Positions 16,575 through 25,858 of a stretch of 64,000 nt of DNA are shown one piece after another. Both the position numbers and the translations under genes were made by a program. This DNA comes from Pedobacter sp. KBW06. Its GTDB lineage: Bacteria; Bacteroidota; Bacteroidia; Sphingobacteriales; Sphingobacteriaceae. The stretch spans positions 748,459-812,458 of the forward strand of contig NZ_QAJL01000004.1 in NCBI RefSeq assembly GCF_003852525.1. Reading direction: 5' to 3'. How positions within the stretch are numbered: position 1 is the first letter of the stretch; each line of letters opens with the position of its first letter. Below the pieces are notes generated by a model. The model was not told the DNA's origin. It made no database searches and saw nothing but the letters and a program-made list of their open reading frames with translations.

Positions 16575-18131
16575 ATGCAGGAAACCAAAATTTTATGGGC
16601 CGACGATGAGATTAACTTATTAAAACCACATATATTACTACTGAACGAAAAAGGCTATCACGTGACCACCTTCACAAATGGTAACGATGCGCTTGAAGCC
16701 TTTGGTAAAGAGCATTTTGACCTGGTATTTCTGGACGAGAACATGCCTGGGTTAACCGGGCTGGAAACCCTTACTGCGATCAAAAATATCCGAAATGATG
16801 TCCCCGTGGTACTGATCACTAAAAGTGAGGAAGAAAACTTAATGGAGGACGCCATTGGTTCCAAAATTGACGATTATCTGATTAAACCAGTGAACCCAAA
16901 ACAGGTTTTACTGACCATTAAAAAGATCATCGATAACAAACGTTTAGTCAGCGAAAAGACATCTATGGCCTATCAGCAGGATTTTCGACGTCTGGGGATG
17001 ACCTTAAACGACAAACTCAGCTATGAGGAATGGGTGGAAGTCTATAAAAAACTTGTTTTCTGGGAATTAGAGCTGGAAAAACTGGATGATCCGCAAATGC
17101 ACGAGATCCTTACGATGCAGAAATCGGAAGCCAATACACAGTTCTCAAAGTTCATTGAAGACAATTACCTCGGATGGGTAAACGGGAAAGAAAAAGCCCC
17201 GCTCCTTTCTAATGAACTCCTGAAGAAAAAAGCCTTCCCGCTCATCAACGGGAACAGTACTCCGGTATTTTTTATCCTGATCGATAATTTACGGTATGAC
17301 CAGTGGAGGATTATAAACCCATTGATCACGGAACATTTCCGTCTGGACGAAGAAGATACTTATTCCAGTATTCTTCCTACGGCTACCCAATATGCAAGAA
17401 ATGCCATATTTTCAGGCTTAATGCCTTTGGAAATGGAAAAACGCTTCCCGGGACTGTGGCAGAATGACGACGATGAGGGTGGAAAAAACATGCACGAAGG
17501 GGCATTCCTGGCAGACCAGATTAAAAGAAGCCTGCGTAAGGACTGCAAATTCAGTTACAATAAGATCCTGACCTACGATGATGGAAAAGCGTTGAATGAT
17601 CAAATCAACAACTTGCTTCAAAACGATTTTAATGCCATTGTATACAACTTTGTGGACATGCTTTCTCATGCCAGAACAGATATGCAGATGATTCGTGAGC
17701 TGGCCAATGACGATGCAGCCTACCGTTCCTTAACGCTTTCCTGGTTTGAGCACTCCCCGCTAATGGAGTTGCTGAAAAAGATTTCCCAGAAGAAAGTAAA
17801 ACTTGTGATTACCACAGATCACGGAACAATCAGGGTAAAACACCCAAGCAAAGTGATTGGCGACAGGAATACCAATACCAACCTCCGTTATAAACAAGGC
17901 AGAAACCTAAATTATAATGCCAAAGAGGTATTCTTAATTAAAAATCCTCATGAGGCCCAATTGCCTAAGATCAATATCAGTTCGAACTATATCTTTGCAA
18001 AAGAAGACCGTTATTTTGTATATCAAAACAATTATAACCAGTTCGTGAATTATTACAATGAGACTTTCCAGCATGGAGGTATCTCTTTGGAGGAAATGAT
18101 TATTCCTGTGGCTACTTACAGCTCCAGATAA
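16575..18131 (+). CDS. porX: PorX: response regulator with PglZ phosphatase domain
   Basis: A 518-residue two-domain regulator. Residues 1 to about 120 are a CheY-like receiver with acidic pocket D10/D11, phospho-acceptor D54 (VFLDENMPG) and K105. The rest is an alkaline-phosphatase-superfamily PglZ domain with metal-binding DNLRYDQW near residue 238 and TTDHGTIRV near residue 415. PorX proteins are known to partner with histidine kinase PorY and the sigma factor SigP to control type IX secretion genes, and to cleave cyclic or linear oligonucleotides. No porY is in the window. A strong terminator follows. Confidence 0.95.
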   Translation: MQETKILWADDEINLLKPHILLLNEKGYHVTTFTNGNDALEAFGKEHFDLVFLDENMPGLTGLETLTAIKNIRNDVPVVLITKSEEENLMEDAIGSKIDDYLIKPVNPKQVLLTIKKIIDNKRLVSEKTSMAYQQDFRRLGMTLNDKLSYEEWVEVYKKLVFWELELEKLDDPQMHEILTMQKSEANTQFSKFIEDNYLGWVNGKEKAPLLSNELLKKKAFPLINGNSTPVFFILIDNLRYDQWRIINPLITEHFRLDEEDTYSSILPTATQYARNAIFSGLMPLEMEKRFPGLWQNDDDEGGKNMHEGAFLADQIKRSLRKDCKFSYNKILTYDDGKALNDQINNLLQNDFNAIVYNFVDMLSHARTDMQMIRELANDDAAYRSLTLSWFEHSPLMELLKKISQKKVKLVITTDHGTIRVKHPSKVIGDRNTNTNLRYKQGRNLNYNAKEVFLIKNPHEAQLPKINISSNYIFAKEDRYFVYQNNYNQFVNYYNETFQHGGISLEEMIIPVATYSSR

Positions 18132-18145
18132 ATAATATAACATCA

Positions 18146-18186
18146 GGTGGAATACGAATCTGCAGATTCGCATTCCACCATTTTTT
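18146..18186 (+). terminator. Strong rho-independent terminator after porX
   Basis: GGTGGAAT-a-CGAATC pairs with GATTCG-c-ATTCCACC around a TGCA loop (14 base pairs, one A/C mismatch), followed by six T. It ends 15 bp after porX stop, well before tsaE at 18218. Confidence 0.93.
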
Positions 18187-18217
18187 AAAGAAACCATAAA
18201 ACAACTATTACTCTCTG

Positions 18218-18634
18218 ATGAAACTTGAGGTTAATCATTTAGCTGACCTGGATCAGGCTGCTATAGATGTACTGGCATTTGCCCCGGACGAACGCATCTT
18301 TATCTTTGAAGGCGAGATGGGTGCAGGAAAAACCACCTTCATTAAAGCCCTTGCCAAAGCTCTTGGCGTAGAAGAAGTGGTATCCAGCCCAACCTTTTCT
18401 ATTGTAAATGAATATGAAGGAAAGGAAAAGAACATTTATCATTTTGACTTTTACAGGATAAAAAACCTTCAGGAGGCCTATGACATTGGCTATGAAGAAT
18501 ATTTTTATTCGGATCATATTTGCCTGATCGAATGGCCGGAAAAAGTTCAGGAACTCCTGCCGGATCATTACTTAAAAATAGAAATCACAGTCGCCGGAGA
18601 AAATGAAAGAGTACTGTCAATTTCTAAAATATAA
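18218..18634 (+). CDS. tsaE: tRNA threonylcarbamoyladenosine biosynthesis ATPase TsaE
   Basis: A 138-residue ATPase of the t6A tRNA-modification complex (TsaB-TsaD-TsaE). Walker A is EGEMGAGKTTFIKALAKALG, and the family hallmarks SSPTFSIVNEY and the Walker-B-like CLIEWPEKV follow. Length is typical (about 140-155). It lies between the porX terminator and the alanine dehydrogenase gene (62 bp away, same strand), so it probably forms an operon with the latter. Confidence 0.95.
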   Translation: MKLEVNHLADLDQAAIDVLAFAPDERIFIFEGEMGAGKTTFIKALAKALGVEEVVSSPTFSIVNEYEGKEKNIYHFDFYRIKNLQEAYDIGYEEYFYSDHICLIEWPEKVQELLPDHYLKIEITVAGENERVLSISKI

Positions 18635-18696
18635 ATTCCAAATGCACTTATTTTCAGGTATTTTGCTTAATTTCAATCCAAATATCAATAAATAAA

Positions 18697-19923
18697 ATGG
18701 CTACAGGATTACGTGAAGGAATGGCCTCAATTGCTCAAAAAGGGCTGATACAGCCCAAAGAGACTTTGTCAGAAACCAACAAAAAAAACAACAGTCTGTA
18801 TATTGGCATTCCGAAAGAGATTTCCTTTCAGGAGAATAGAATTGCATTGACCCCTTTATCTGTGGCTTTGCTGATCAACAACGGCCACCGGGTGATTATT
18901 GAAAGCGGAGCCGGTGTCGGGGCCAATTTCTCTGATAATGACTACAGCGAACAGGGAGCCACCATTTCATTCCATAAAAAAGATGTTTTTGAAGCAGATA
19001 TCCTGGTAAAGATTGCTCCTCCAACATTGGAAGAGATTTCCATGATGCACAAAGGGCAAACCCTCATTTCTGCGCTTCAAATGGGAGGCCTCAAAGAAAG
19101 CTACCTTAAAGCACTCCTACATAAAAAAATCAATGCACTCTGTTTTGAGAACCTTCGCGATGAAGGAGGAATTTTGAGCGTTGTCCGCGCGATGAGTGAA
19201 ATTGTCGGCGCAACGTCAATTTTTATTGCAGCCGAATATTTAAGCACGGCTACCGGAGGGAAGGGATTAATGCTCGGCGGCTTCACCGGAGTGCCCCCAA
19301 CCGAAATTGTGATTTTAGGGGCCGGAACGGTCGGAGAATACGCCGCGCGTACGGCATTATCTCTGGGTGCGGAAGTAAAAGTGTTCGATAGCTCTATCTA
19401 TCGCCTTAGAAGGCTTCAAAATAACTTAGGGAGCAGGGTGTTCACTTCGGTGATGCAACCTATCGTTTTAGGCAAGGCAATTACCACTTGCGACGTCGTG
19501 ATCGGTGCAATTCGGGCAACCCATGGCAGAAGCCCATGTATTGTCATGGAAGAGACCGTCACCAGAATGAAACCCAACTCGGTGGTCATCGATGTCAGCA
19601 TCGACCAGGGCGGCTGCTTCGAAACTTCTGAAGTGACCAACCATAGCAATCCCGTTTTCAGAAAACATGAGGTGATCCATTATTGTGTGCCAAACATTGC
19701 TTCGCGGGTTCCCCGAACAGCCTCTTATGCACTAACCAATATTTTTGCACCTATCTTGCTGGACATCGGAGACATGGGTGGACTGATGGGTGTGGTATGG
19801 AGTAAGCCAGGAATCAGAGAAGCATTATATATCTACCAGGGACACCTTACCAATAAAGACCTGGCCAACATGTTTAGTCTTCCTTACAAGGACATAGAGT
19901 TGCTGGTGGTTTCTAATCAATAA
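18697..19923 (+). CDS. ald: Alanine dehydrogenase
   Basis: A 408-residue NAD-dependent alanine dehydrogenase (AlaDH/PNT family), interconverting L-alanine and pyruvate plus ammonia. About 35 N-terminal residues precede the family start IGIPKEISFQENRIALTP. The NAD-binding motif is VILGAGTVGEYAA near residue 205, followed by VFDSSIYRLRRLQ; the SIDQGGCFETSEVT segment is characteristic of AlaDH. The N-terminal extension makes it longer than the 370-380 residues of Bacillus enzymes. The next gene, 6 bp downstream, encodes a D-Ala-D-Ala dipeptidase, hinting at alanine catabolism or recycling. Confidence 0.93.
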   Translation: MATGLREGMASIAQKGLIQPKETLSETNKKNNSLYIGIPKEISFQENRIALTPLSVALLINNGHRVIIESGAGVGANFSDNDYSEQGATISFHKKDVFEADILVKIAPPTLEEISMMHKGQTLISALQMGGLKESYLKALLHKKINALCFENLRDEGGILSVVRAMSEIVGATSIFIAAEYLSTATGGKGLMLGGFTGVPPTEIVILGAGTVGEYAARTALSLGAEVKVFDSSIYRLRRLQNNLGSRVFTSVMQPIVLGKAITTCDVVIGAIRATHGRSPCIVMEETVTRMKPNSVVIDVSIDQGGCFETSEVTNHSNPVFRKHEVIHYCVPNIASRVPRTASYALTNIFAPILLDIGDMGGLMGVVWSKPGIREALYIYQGHLTNKDLANMFSLPYKDIELLVVSNQ

Positions 19924-19929
19924 GTAAGA

Positions 19930-20616
19930 ATGATAAAATTCCTTTTCCTTCTTTTTCTCAGTCTCCCTTTTTTTACGCTTTCTGCACAGGATAAAAAAAA
20001 CAGTCCGGCTCCGATCAAAGTAATCAGCAATTATGAAGCTTACCTGAATTCCTGTAAGGAGAATCCGAAGAACAGGCTGGTGGAGCTTAAGAAAGAAATC
20101 CCAGACCTTGTTCTGGACATTCGATATGCCAGCACGAATAATTTCATGAAACTGGCGGTTTATAAACAAGCGAGGGCTTTTGCGAGAAAGCCCGTCAGCG
20201 ATCAGTTAAAACGCATCCAAAAAGACCTTCGCAAAAAGGGATATGGATTAAAAATTTACGACAGCTACCGCCCATATACAGCAACGAAGACCTTATATAT
20301 TAAAGCTTCCAACAAAAACTTCGTCGCCAATCCCAAACAGGGCTCCAGACACAATAGAGGCTGCGCAGTTGACCTGAGCCTGATTTACCTGAAGACCGGA
20401 AAAGATGTCCCTATGCCAACTCCATACGATAGCTTTTCAGCGAAAGCTGCTGCCGCATACGCTGACCTTCCTGAGCCTGTTAAGAAAAATAGAGACTTGT
20501 TGATCCAGGTCATGGAAGCGCGGGGATTTAAGGTCCTTCACAATGAATGGTGGCATTTTGACTTCAAGACCTGGGAAAATTATGCCCTGATGGACATTCC
20601 CTTTGAGAAACTATAA
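19930..20616 (+). CDS. Secreted D-alanyl-D-alanine dipeptidase (VanX/DdpX family)
   Basis: A 228-residue M15D zinc peptidase with signal peptide (MIKFLFLLFLSLPFFTLSAQ). Zinc and catalytic motifs are intact: SRHNRGCAVDLSL (the SxHxxGxAxD signature) and the C-terminal EWWHFDFKTW (catalytic Glu and zinc His). Substrate-side Arg is in YDSYRPY. VanX itself is cytoplasmic, whereas the signal peptide indicates a periplasmic enzyme that would release D-Ala from D-Ala-D-Ala. That fits peptidoglycan turnover rather than vancomycin resistance, and no vanH/vanA-like ligase is nearby. Its stop overlaps the stop of the convergent downstream gene. Confidence 0.9.
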   Translation: MIKFLFLLFLSLPFFTLSAQDKKNSPAPIKVISNYEAYLNSCKENPKNRLVELKKEIPDLVLDIRYASTNNFMKLAVYKQARAFARKPVSDQLKRIQKDLRKKGYGLKIYDSYRPYTATKTLYIKASNKNFVANPKQGSRHNRGCAVDLSLIYLKTGKDVPMPTPYDSFSAKAAAAYADLPEPVKKNRDLLIQVMEARGFKVLHNEWWHFDFKTWENYALMDIPFEKL

Positions 20617-21117
20617 CTTTCCATAATGCTGATGTTTGAGTTTCACACGGTCCCCCTTTATTTCCAGGAGAAAAATATGACTATACTCCTGCTCAGTGAT
20701 CTCTTTTAAAGGAGATGTTGCACCGAAAGCGGCGATAATGCCCAGGATCCTATTAGAATGGCTGCAAATCACCACATTTTTCCCCTTATAGTCATTTAGG
20801 ATGGTATCAACGAGGGCCTTATTGTCCTTCGAATTATAGAACTTTAAGCCCAGGTTTCTTTGTGATGCCAGCGGGGTTAACGTTCCCCTGGTTCTTTTGT
20901 AATCCGTGCTGAATAGCGCATCAATTTTCTTTCCTTTAAGGTATTTAACAAGTGTTTCTGCCCTTTCTTTTCCCTCAGCGCTTAGTTCGGGATCTTTTTC
21001 TTTAGGGTCTGTAAGGTCTTTTTCCCCATGTCTTACTATCCAGATCCGGGTAGTTTCCTGTGCATGAAGAGCCTGTCCTGCCATTAAAATCAGGAAAACA
21101 AATAGAATACGTTTCAT
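20611..21117 (-). CDS. Secreted histidine phosphatase (phosphoglycerate mutase-like)
   Basis: A 168-residue histidine-phosphatase-superfamily protein with signal peptide (MKRILFVFLILMAGQALHAQ). The phosphate pocket is IWIVRHGEKD (catalytic His in RHG), with later ICSHSNRI providing the second His, and a Thr-Arg pair (KRTRGTL). It is small compared with metabolic phosphoglycerate mutases, so it is more likely a SixA/phytase-like phosphatase acting outside the cytoplasm. Its start overlaps the stop of the upstream aminotransferase by four bases (ATGA). Confidence 0.85.
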   Translation of the reverse strand: MKRILFVFLILMAGQALHAQETTRIWIVRHGEKDLTDPKEKDPELSAEGKERAETLVKYLKGKKIDALFSTDYKRTRGTLTPLASQRNLGLKFYNSKDNKALVDTILNDYKGKNVVICSHSNRILGIIAAFGATSPLKEITEQEYSHIFLLEIKGDRVKLKHQHYGKL

Positions 21118-22145
21118 AATGCTAAAATTAACTGGTTAATATTTTCTTTAGTGTGCCAACTACTCAACACCACCCTGTTAATGGGCTGACTCTGTGGATC
21201 GGGATAAGGAAAAGAAGAAATCAGGATTTTTTGATCCAAAAGCTTTTCAAAGATCTTTTTGTCCGGATGATAAAAAACTGGAAATCCAGGTACATGCTGC
21301 CAGTCCTCCTCTATCCCGGAGGCAAACCAGGCGGATAATTCCAATACTTTTTCCTGTTCCTGTCTATAGATGTTCCCTGCCTGCATAAAAGCAAACAAAC
21401 CCGCTGCAGCAGGAGGTGAAGCGCCTAGAAATTCGTTACTGGTCTTTAACTGTCTGATGATTTTGTCTGATCCCAGAATAATTCCTGCATCCAGGCCAAG
21501 TGCCTTTGCCATAGAAGCGACGACAATAACTTCTACCTCAGCTGTTTTGGGGATCCGATTGAAAATTCCCCTTCCCCCATCTAAAATTCCTATCCCATGA
21601 GAATCATCCACGATCAAAATGACCCTTTTCCCTGGAAGAATTTCTTTAATGAATGAAAAATCATAGCATTCGGGAAAGAGGTTATTTAAGGAATTGCTGA
21701 CGAGCACCCAATCTTTCTGATCGCTGGTATTGATCTTCTCCAGGCTCTGTCTGGCCCATTGAGAGAAACTACCTTCAGTTCCCGGCTTTTGCCCGGACCA
21801 AAGTGCAGGGTGCGTTTGCGGCGCATATAACACCCCTTCTGTACCAGAAAAAAACCTGACAGTTAACTGAGCAGCAAGATAACCGCTGGAGGTAATGAGT
21901 GCAGCGTCGGCACCAAATTGCATTGCGGCATAACACTCCGCTTCGTTATACAGCCCCAGCTGAATGTTATTGTTCCTGCTCGTCCCATTATTTAACCCGA
22001 ATCTGGAAATCCCTTCGAGGTAAAATTCTAAAAAGCCGGAATGTTGCGGAATCCCCAGATAGGCCGTCCCTCCAAAATATAAATATTGCTGTTCTTCCAG
22101 TATAATACTGGAAGAAAAAGGCATTTTCAGGTTAAAATTTTTCAT
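21114..22145 (-). CDS. PLP-dependent alpha-oxoamine synthase-like aminotransferase
   Basis: A 343-residue class I/II aminotransferase-fold enzyme related to BioF (8-amino-7-oxononanoate synthase). PLP-binding features are visible: VDDSHGIGILDGG (Asp/His contacting PLP) near residue 180 and SMAKALG containing the Schiff-base Lys near residue 215. It is shorter than BioF (about 385), with a reduced N-terminus. No biotin genes are nearby, so the acyl-CoA and amino acid substrates are unknown. It is the middle gene of a three-gene run with the PBP4-like and phosphatase genes, overlapping both. Confidence 0.82.
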   Translation of the reverse strand: MKNFNLKMPFSSSIILEEQQYLYFGGTAYLGIPQHSGFLEFYLEGISRFGLNNGTSRNNNIQLGLYNEAECYAAMQFGADAALITSSGYLAAQLTVRFFSGTEGVLYAPQTHPALWSGQKPGTEGSFSQWARQSLEKINTSDQKDWVLVSNSLNNLFPECYDFSFIKEILPGKRVILIVDDSHGIGILDGGRGIFNRIPKTAEVEVIVVASMAKALGLDAGIILGSDKIIRQLKTSNEFLGASPPAAAGLFAFMQAGNIYRQEQEKVLELSAWFASGIEEDWQHVPGFPVFYHPDKKIFEKLLDQKILISSFPYPDPQSQPINRVVLSSWHTKENINQLILAL

Positions 22146-23481
22146 GTATCCCCGTTATGATCCTACCGATTTCATTTCTTATTGTGCTTACAGGAACCAC
22201 GAAATTGTTATTCATAAAAGAATAGATATATACTTTGCCCTTCTTAGTCAGTACATATCCGCTTTGATTATGAACGTTGGACAGTGTCCCTGTTTTTCCA
22301 AAAACATAGGGTGTTTCCGTTTTAGGGTAGGCGTTCTTTAAAGTTCCGGATTTTCCTCCTGCAGGCAACAGACTAAAAAGCAGTTTTTGATCATTTACTT
22401 CTTCGTAAATCAAATTCAAAACCATAGCTATATCCCGTGGTGTAAACAAATTCATCCTTGATAATCCTGAACCATCCACCCATACCGCTGAATCCGGCAA
22501 AGCCGGCAAATAAGTCTTTAATACATATTTGATGGTCTTTTCCGTGCTAAGTTCATCTCCGAGTTTATTGGAACAAACCAGCAGCAATTGTTCTGCAATG
22601 AAGTTATCACTGGGCTGTAACATCTCTTTTAACACAACCCTGGTACCCACATTATAACAGGTTTTAGCGTCTTCCGGCATTGCCATATGAACCAAACCAA
22701 CAGGCCTATGCAGCGTATCAGAGAGTAATGCCAGGGTCATTGCGATGCTTAGCCGATAAGGAACTTCCTGTGAAAAGCCTTCAGGAGGTTTGCCCACAGG
22801 ATGAATAAAGAGGTTCTCGGTCAGTTTCCTTTGTATTTTAAAGGGCTGGCTTGAATTGCTGCTATCTGCAATAAAGCAATCCTTAAATTCTTTCGGCTGG
22901 ATTTGTATTGCCCCGTTACGCATTTTAAAACTCAGCAAATTGTCCATGATGGGAAATTCATTGATCTCTGCCTGATAATAATCGTTGTAATCATCCCAGG
23001 ACCATCCCTTACCATAAGGGAGTCCGGTATACCTTCCCGGAGCGAAGAAAATCTTCCGGTTTGTTGCTTTCAAAAAATCCAATGCATGTCCGGACTTCAG
23101 TCTGCTCTGCAAAAAGGAAGGATCGCCCGTTCCCCAGAAGATCAAAGAATCATTGCGTTCCACATACCGTAGGGAGGGAACAGAGTCTCCTAGCATTTTT
23201 AAGGCGGCATAAAAAGTTAAAAGCTTTGTATTTGACGCAGGAATAAAATACCTGCTTCCGTCTTTTTCAAATACCTGCTTTCTGTTAACCGGATCATATA
23301 AAACAAAACCGACAGCATTCCCTTTCAGAATTTTTGAATGCTTAAAGTTGCGCTTAAGGCTGGAGGAAAGCCGCCTTTCCGTGGAACAGGCACCCAATAA
23401 GAGAATGCTGATCAACAGGGCAACAAGAACCGTCCCTTTATTAAAAATATAAATTTTGTTTTTATCCTTAACCGTATCCAT
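22132..23481 (-). CDS. dacB: D-alanyl-D-alanine carboxypeptidase, PBP4/DacB type, lipoprotein
   Basis: A 449-residue penicillin-binding protein of peptidase family S13. The three active-site motifs are present: PASNTKLL (SxxK), QPSDNFIAE (SxN) and FGKTGTLSN (KTG). The N-terminal hydrophobic segment ends LLLGAC, a lipobox, so it is probably a lipoprotein in the periplasm trimming peptidoglycan cross-links or stem peptides. ATG at 23481 is preferred to a GTG three codons upstream. Its 3' end overlaps the downstream aminotransferase gene by 14 bp, implying cotranscription. Confidence 0.92.
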   Translation of the reverse strand: MDTVKDKNKIYIFNKGTVLVALLISILLLGACSTERRLSSSLKRNFKHSKILKGNAVGFVLYDPVNRKQVFEKDGSRYFIPASNTKLLTFYAALKMLGDSVPSLRYVERNDSLIFWGTGDPSFLQSRLKSGHALDFLKATNRKIFFAPGRYTGLPYGKGWSWDDYNDYYQAEINEFPIMDNLLSFKMRNGAIQIQPKEFKDCFIADSSNSSQPFKIQRKLTENLFIHPVGKPPEGFSQEVPYRLSIAMTLALLSDTLHRPVGLVHMAMPEDAKTCYNVGTRVVLKEMLQPSDNFIAEQLLLVCSNKLGDELSTEKTIKYVLKTYLPALPDSAVWVDGSGLSRMNLFTPRDIAMVLNLIYEEVNDQKLLFSLLPAGGKSGTLKNAYPKTETPYVFGKTGTLSNVHNQSGYVLTKKGKVYIYSFMNNNFVVPVSTIRNEIGRIITGIHEKF

Positions 23482-23510
23482 ACTGAGCACTAATTTATTA
23501 AATTAGTTCA

Positions 23511-24761
23511 ATGAAACCGCCGACAAACGCTATTAAATCGACCAGCTTTAAGCCCTTTTTGGCCTTAATGGCTTTGATCTTTATGATAGAGGCCGGTTAT
23601 GCCCAGGTTTTCGAGTTTAGCGGCAACCGTAAAAAAGATGTGATCAACTTTTCTTTGATCAAGAATCTGATCATTATTCCAATGTACATCAACGAAAAAG
23701 GGCCCTTTAATTTCATTCTGGATACCGGGGTCGGACCGATGATCATTTCCGATCCGGGACTTGCAGACAGCCTGAAGATTAAAGATCTCCGGACCATAAA
23801 AATAGCAGGGCTGGGAAAAGGAAATGAAATTGAAGCCTATGTTTCCAGATCGATTTCCGCGAGAGTAGGTAAAGCTTTTATTGATCAGATCCCAACGGCC
23901 ATCCTCAAGGAAGATCTGTTCAGGTTGTCCAGCTATGTTGGAATGCCCATTCACGGCTTATTGGGGTATCACTTTTTTAAAAGCTTTATTGTAGATGTAA
24001 AATACTCCTCTAAAAGACTGATTTTCTTTACGCCGGCGCTGAACAGAAAGATCAAAGGGGAGCGGATTCCTTTAGAGCTCATCAACGATAAGCCTTATGC
24101 AATGATCAATATTGAATCTTCAGAACTGGGAAGCATCCCCATCAAAGTCTTGATAGACAATGGTGCCAGTCATGCGATCTCTCTGGAAATTCTGGATGAA
24201 AAACCGTTTCCGGTCCCTGCTGCATCCATTCCCGCAAACCTTGGAATGGGGCTTGGTGGCCCTATCAGTGGAAATATCGGACGGATAGCCTCTTTAAAAA
24301 TCGGAGAATTCAATCTGAAGAAAGTCCTGACTTCTTTTCCAAAATATGATGAAGTGGCTGGAAAAATTCTAATGAAGGACCGGAATGGAAACCTTGGGGC
24401 GGATGTCCTGAGCCGTTTCGACATTGTTTTTGACTATGGAGACAACAGCATGTATTTAAGGCGCAACAGCAATTTCAGGCGTCCCTTTGAACATGATATG
24501 GCCGGAATGGAAGTTTATGCAGACGGTCCTGGCATTGATCACTATTTTATCAGCAGAATTGAACCCGGATCTCCGGCAGAAAGCAGCGGTTTTGAGCCGG
24601 AAGACGAAATCGTTTATATCAATTTTGTCCCTGCCACCAGCTATACCCTTACTGAAATCAACAGAATTTTAAGGGCTGGAGATGGAAAAACAGTCATTAT
24701 CACCGTATTAAGACAAGAGAAACTCTACATTAAACTGTTAAAACTTAAACAAAGAATATAA
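23511..24761 (+). CDS. Secreted retropepsin-like aspartyl protease with PDZ domain
   Basis: A 416-residue protein with signal peptide (residues about 1-31). Two aspartyl-protease motifs are seen: FILDTGVGPM near residue 69 and VLIDNGASHAIS near residue 217, the latter with Asn where Thr/Ser is usual. A PDZ domain covers the C-terminus (about 330-416), starting ISRIEPGSPAESSGFEP. Such aspartyl protease-PDZ proteins are common and poorly characterised in Bacteroidota. It is divergent from dacB (29 bp between starts). Confidence 0.87.
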   Translation: MKPPTNAIKSTSFKPFLALMALIFMIEAGYAQVFEFSGNRKKDVINFSLIKNLIIIPMYINEKGPFNFILDTGVGPMIISDPGLADSLKIKDLRTIKIAGLGKGNEIEAYVSRSISARVGKAFIDQIPTAILKEDLFRLSSYVGMPIHGLLGYHFFKSFIVDVKYSSKRLIFFTPALNRKIKGERIPLELINDKPYAMINIESSELGSIPIKVLIDNGASHAISLEILDEKPFPVPAASIPANLGMGLGGPISGNIGRIASLKIGEFNLKKVLTSFPKYDEVAGKILMKDRNGNLGADVLSRFDIVFDYGDNSMYLRRNSNFRRPFEHDMAGMEVYADGPGIDHYFISRIEPGSPAESSGFEPEDEIVYINFVPATSYTLTEINRILRAGDGKTVIITVLRQEKLYIKLLKLKQRI

Positions 24762-24823
24762 ACTCTTCCGATTCTTATAACTTTGTCTTCCAGTAGCTAA
24801 TCCGATACCATTATTTTTTTTGC

Positions 24824-25762
24824 ATGCCTAAAAAGTTCATTTTTATCCTGGTAATTGCTTTCAGCTTTTGCCTTAGTTGTAATTCCGTATCTAAAGAAGA
24901 GCAACGAAAAAGCACCCGAACATTGTCTTTTGAGCCCATTAAAGGCATAAAATATTATGAAGTAAAGCGCCGTTTCAGTACTGGCTTGTCTTTTAATGAA
25001 ATGGGCTTTCAGCAGGAGCCATCCTGGATTATCCAGTTTCATTCCAGCGACTCCATTCTGGCTTATAGTCCGCAGAAACTAAAAATGCAGGGCTTTCATC
25101 TGCATTATGACCATGGGGATGTCTATAATTTCGCCAAAGAATGGTTCCGGATCAAAAAAATCAGCAAGGATAGTCTACTCATGCAGCGCCTTCAACTTAC
25201 GAAAAGAGAAATTGCCAAAGACATTCGTTCAGATGTAAACATCACTTACTATTCGAAGGACTACATTGAAAAGACCCTTAAAACTACAGCGGAGCAGTTG
25301 CAAAAACCAACCCGCGCAGACAGCCTTTATATCCGTCAGCTCTCGGAACGGTCCAACCGGAATCCCGGTAACCGCGACAGCGCATTTGCCGGCCGTCAGC
25401 CAGTCTCTTTTACCTCGCTGAGCAATATGATCAGCGTAGAAAAATTAAACACCGTAGACAAACTAAACGGACAAACAGAGGCCTATGATTACCTCTTTCC
25501 CAGATACAGGATCAATATCACAAAGGCCTATCAGGATTTTGGCTATGATTTTTCTGTGATCGTTGATGCCCGGGGGAAAATGTATCTCGGAACCTTCCGC
25601 TCTCCACTTCCGGAAAACTACGAACCCCGCAAAAAAACACTCGAAGCCATCATAAATGTCTACCTCCAAAATCTTTTAAAAATTAGTCCCGGAAAGACCC
25701 TTGGTATCCCGCACTCCAGTGAAATTAACCTCTCTGTTTCAGGCAGAAAGGCTGAAAAATAA
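24824..25762 (+). CDS. Lipoprotein of unknown function
   Basis: A 312-residue protein with a lipoprotein signal (FSFCLSC followed by NSVS). I do not recognise a domain. The mature part is hydrophilic with many charged residues; a beta-rich first half (KYYEVKRRFSTGLSF onward), then a Ser/Arg-rich stretch around 185-200 and a C-terminal alpha/beta part ending SVSGRKAEK. It follows the aspartyl protease by 62 bp on the same strand and may be cotranscribed. It is typical of lineage-restricted envelope lipoproteins. Confidence 0.8.
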   Translation: MPKKFIFILVIAFSFCLSCNSVSKEEQRKSTRTLSFEPIKGIKYYEVKRRFSTGLSFNEMGFQQEPSWIIQFHSSDSILAYSPQKLKMQGFHLHYDHGDVYNFAKEWFRIKKISKDSLLMQRLQLTKREIAKDIRSDVNITYYSKDYIEKTLKTTAEQLQKPTRADSLYIRQLSERSNRNPGNRDSAFAGRQPVSFTSLSNMISVEKLNTVDKLNGQTEAYDYLFPRYRINITKAYQDFGYDFSVIVDARGKMYLGTFRSPLPENYEPRKKTLEAIINVYLQNLLKISPGKTLGIPHSSEINLSVSGRKAEK

Positions 25763-25798
25763 CCGCTCACAAATTTATATTTACCAAAAAATGAAGCA

Positions 25799-25830
25799 TT
25801 TGTATATTATTAAAATTATTCCGTATCTTG
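25799..25830 (+). promoter_or_regulatory. Candidate promoter of the cold shock gene
   Basis: TTTG at 25799-25802, a 21-bp spacer, then TATCTTG (25824-25830), a near match to TAnnTTTG. The cold shock ATG lies 28 bp further, so the leader is short and unlike the long cspA leader of enterobacteria. Confidence 0.5.
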
Positions 25831-25858
25831 CACACTTAATTTATTAATAAATAATACA

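Noticed and set aside
21114..22145. Calling this gene bioF
   Set aside because: It shares the fold and PLP motifs but is shorter and has no biotin genes nearby; the substrate is unsupported.
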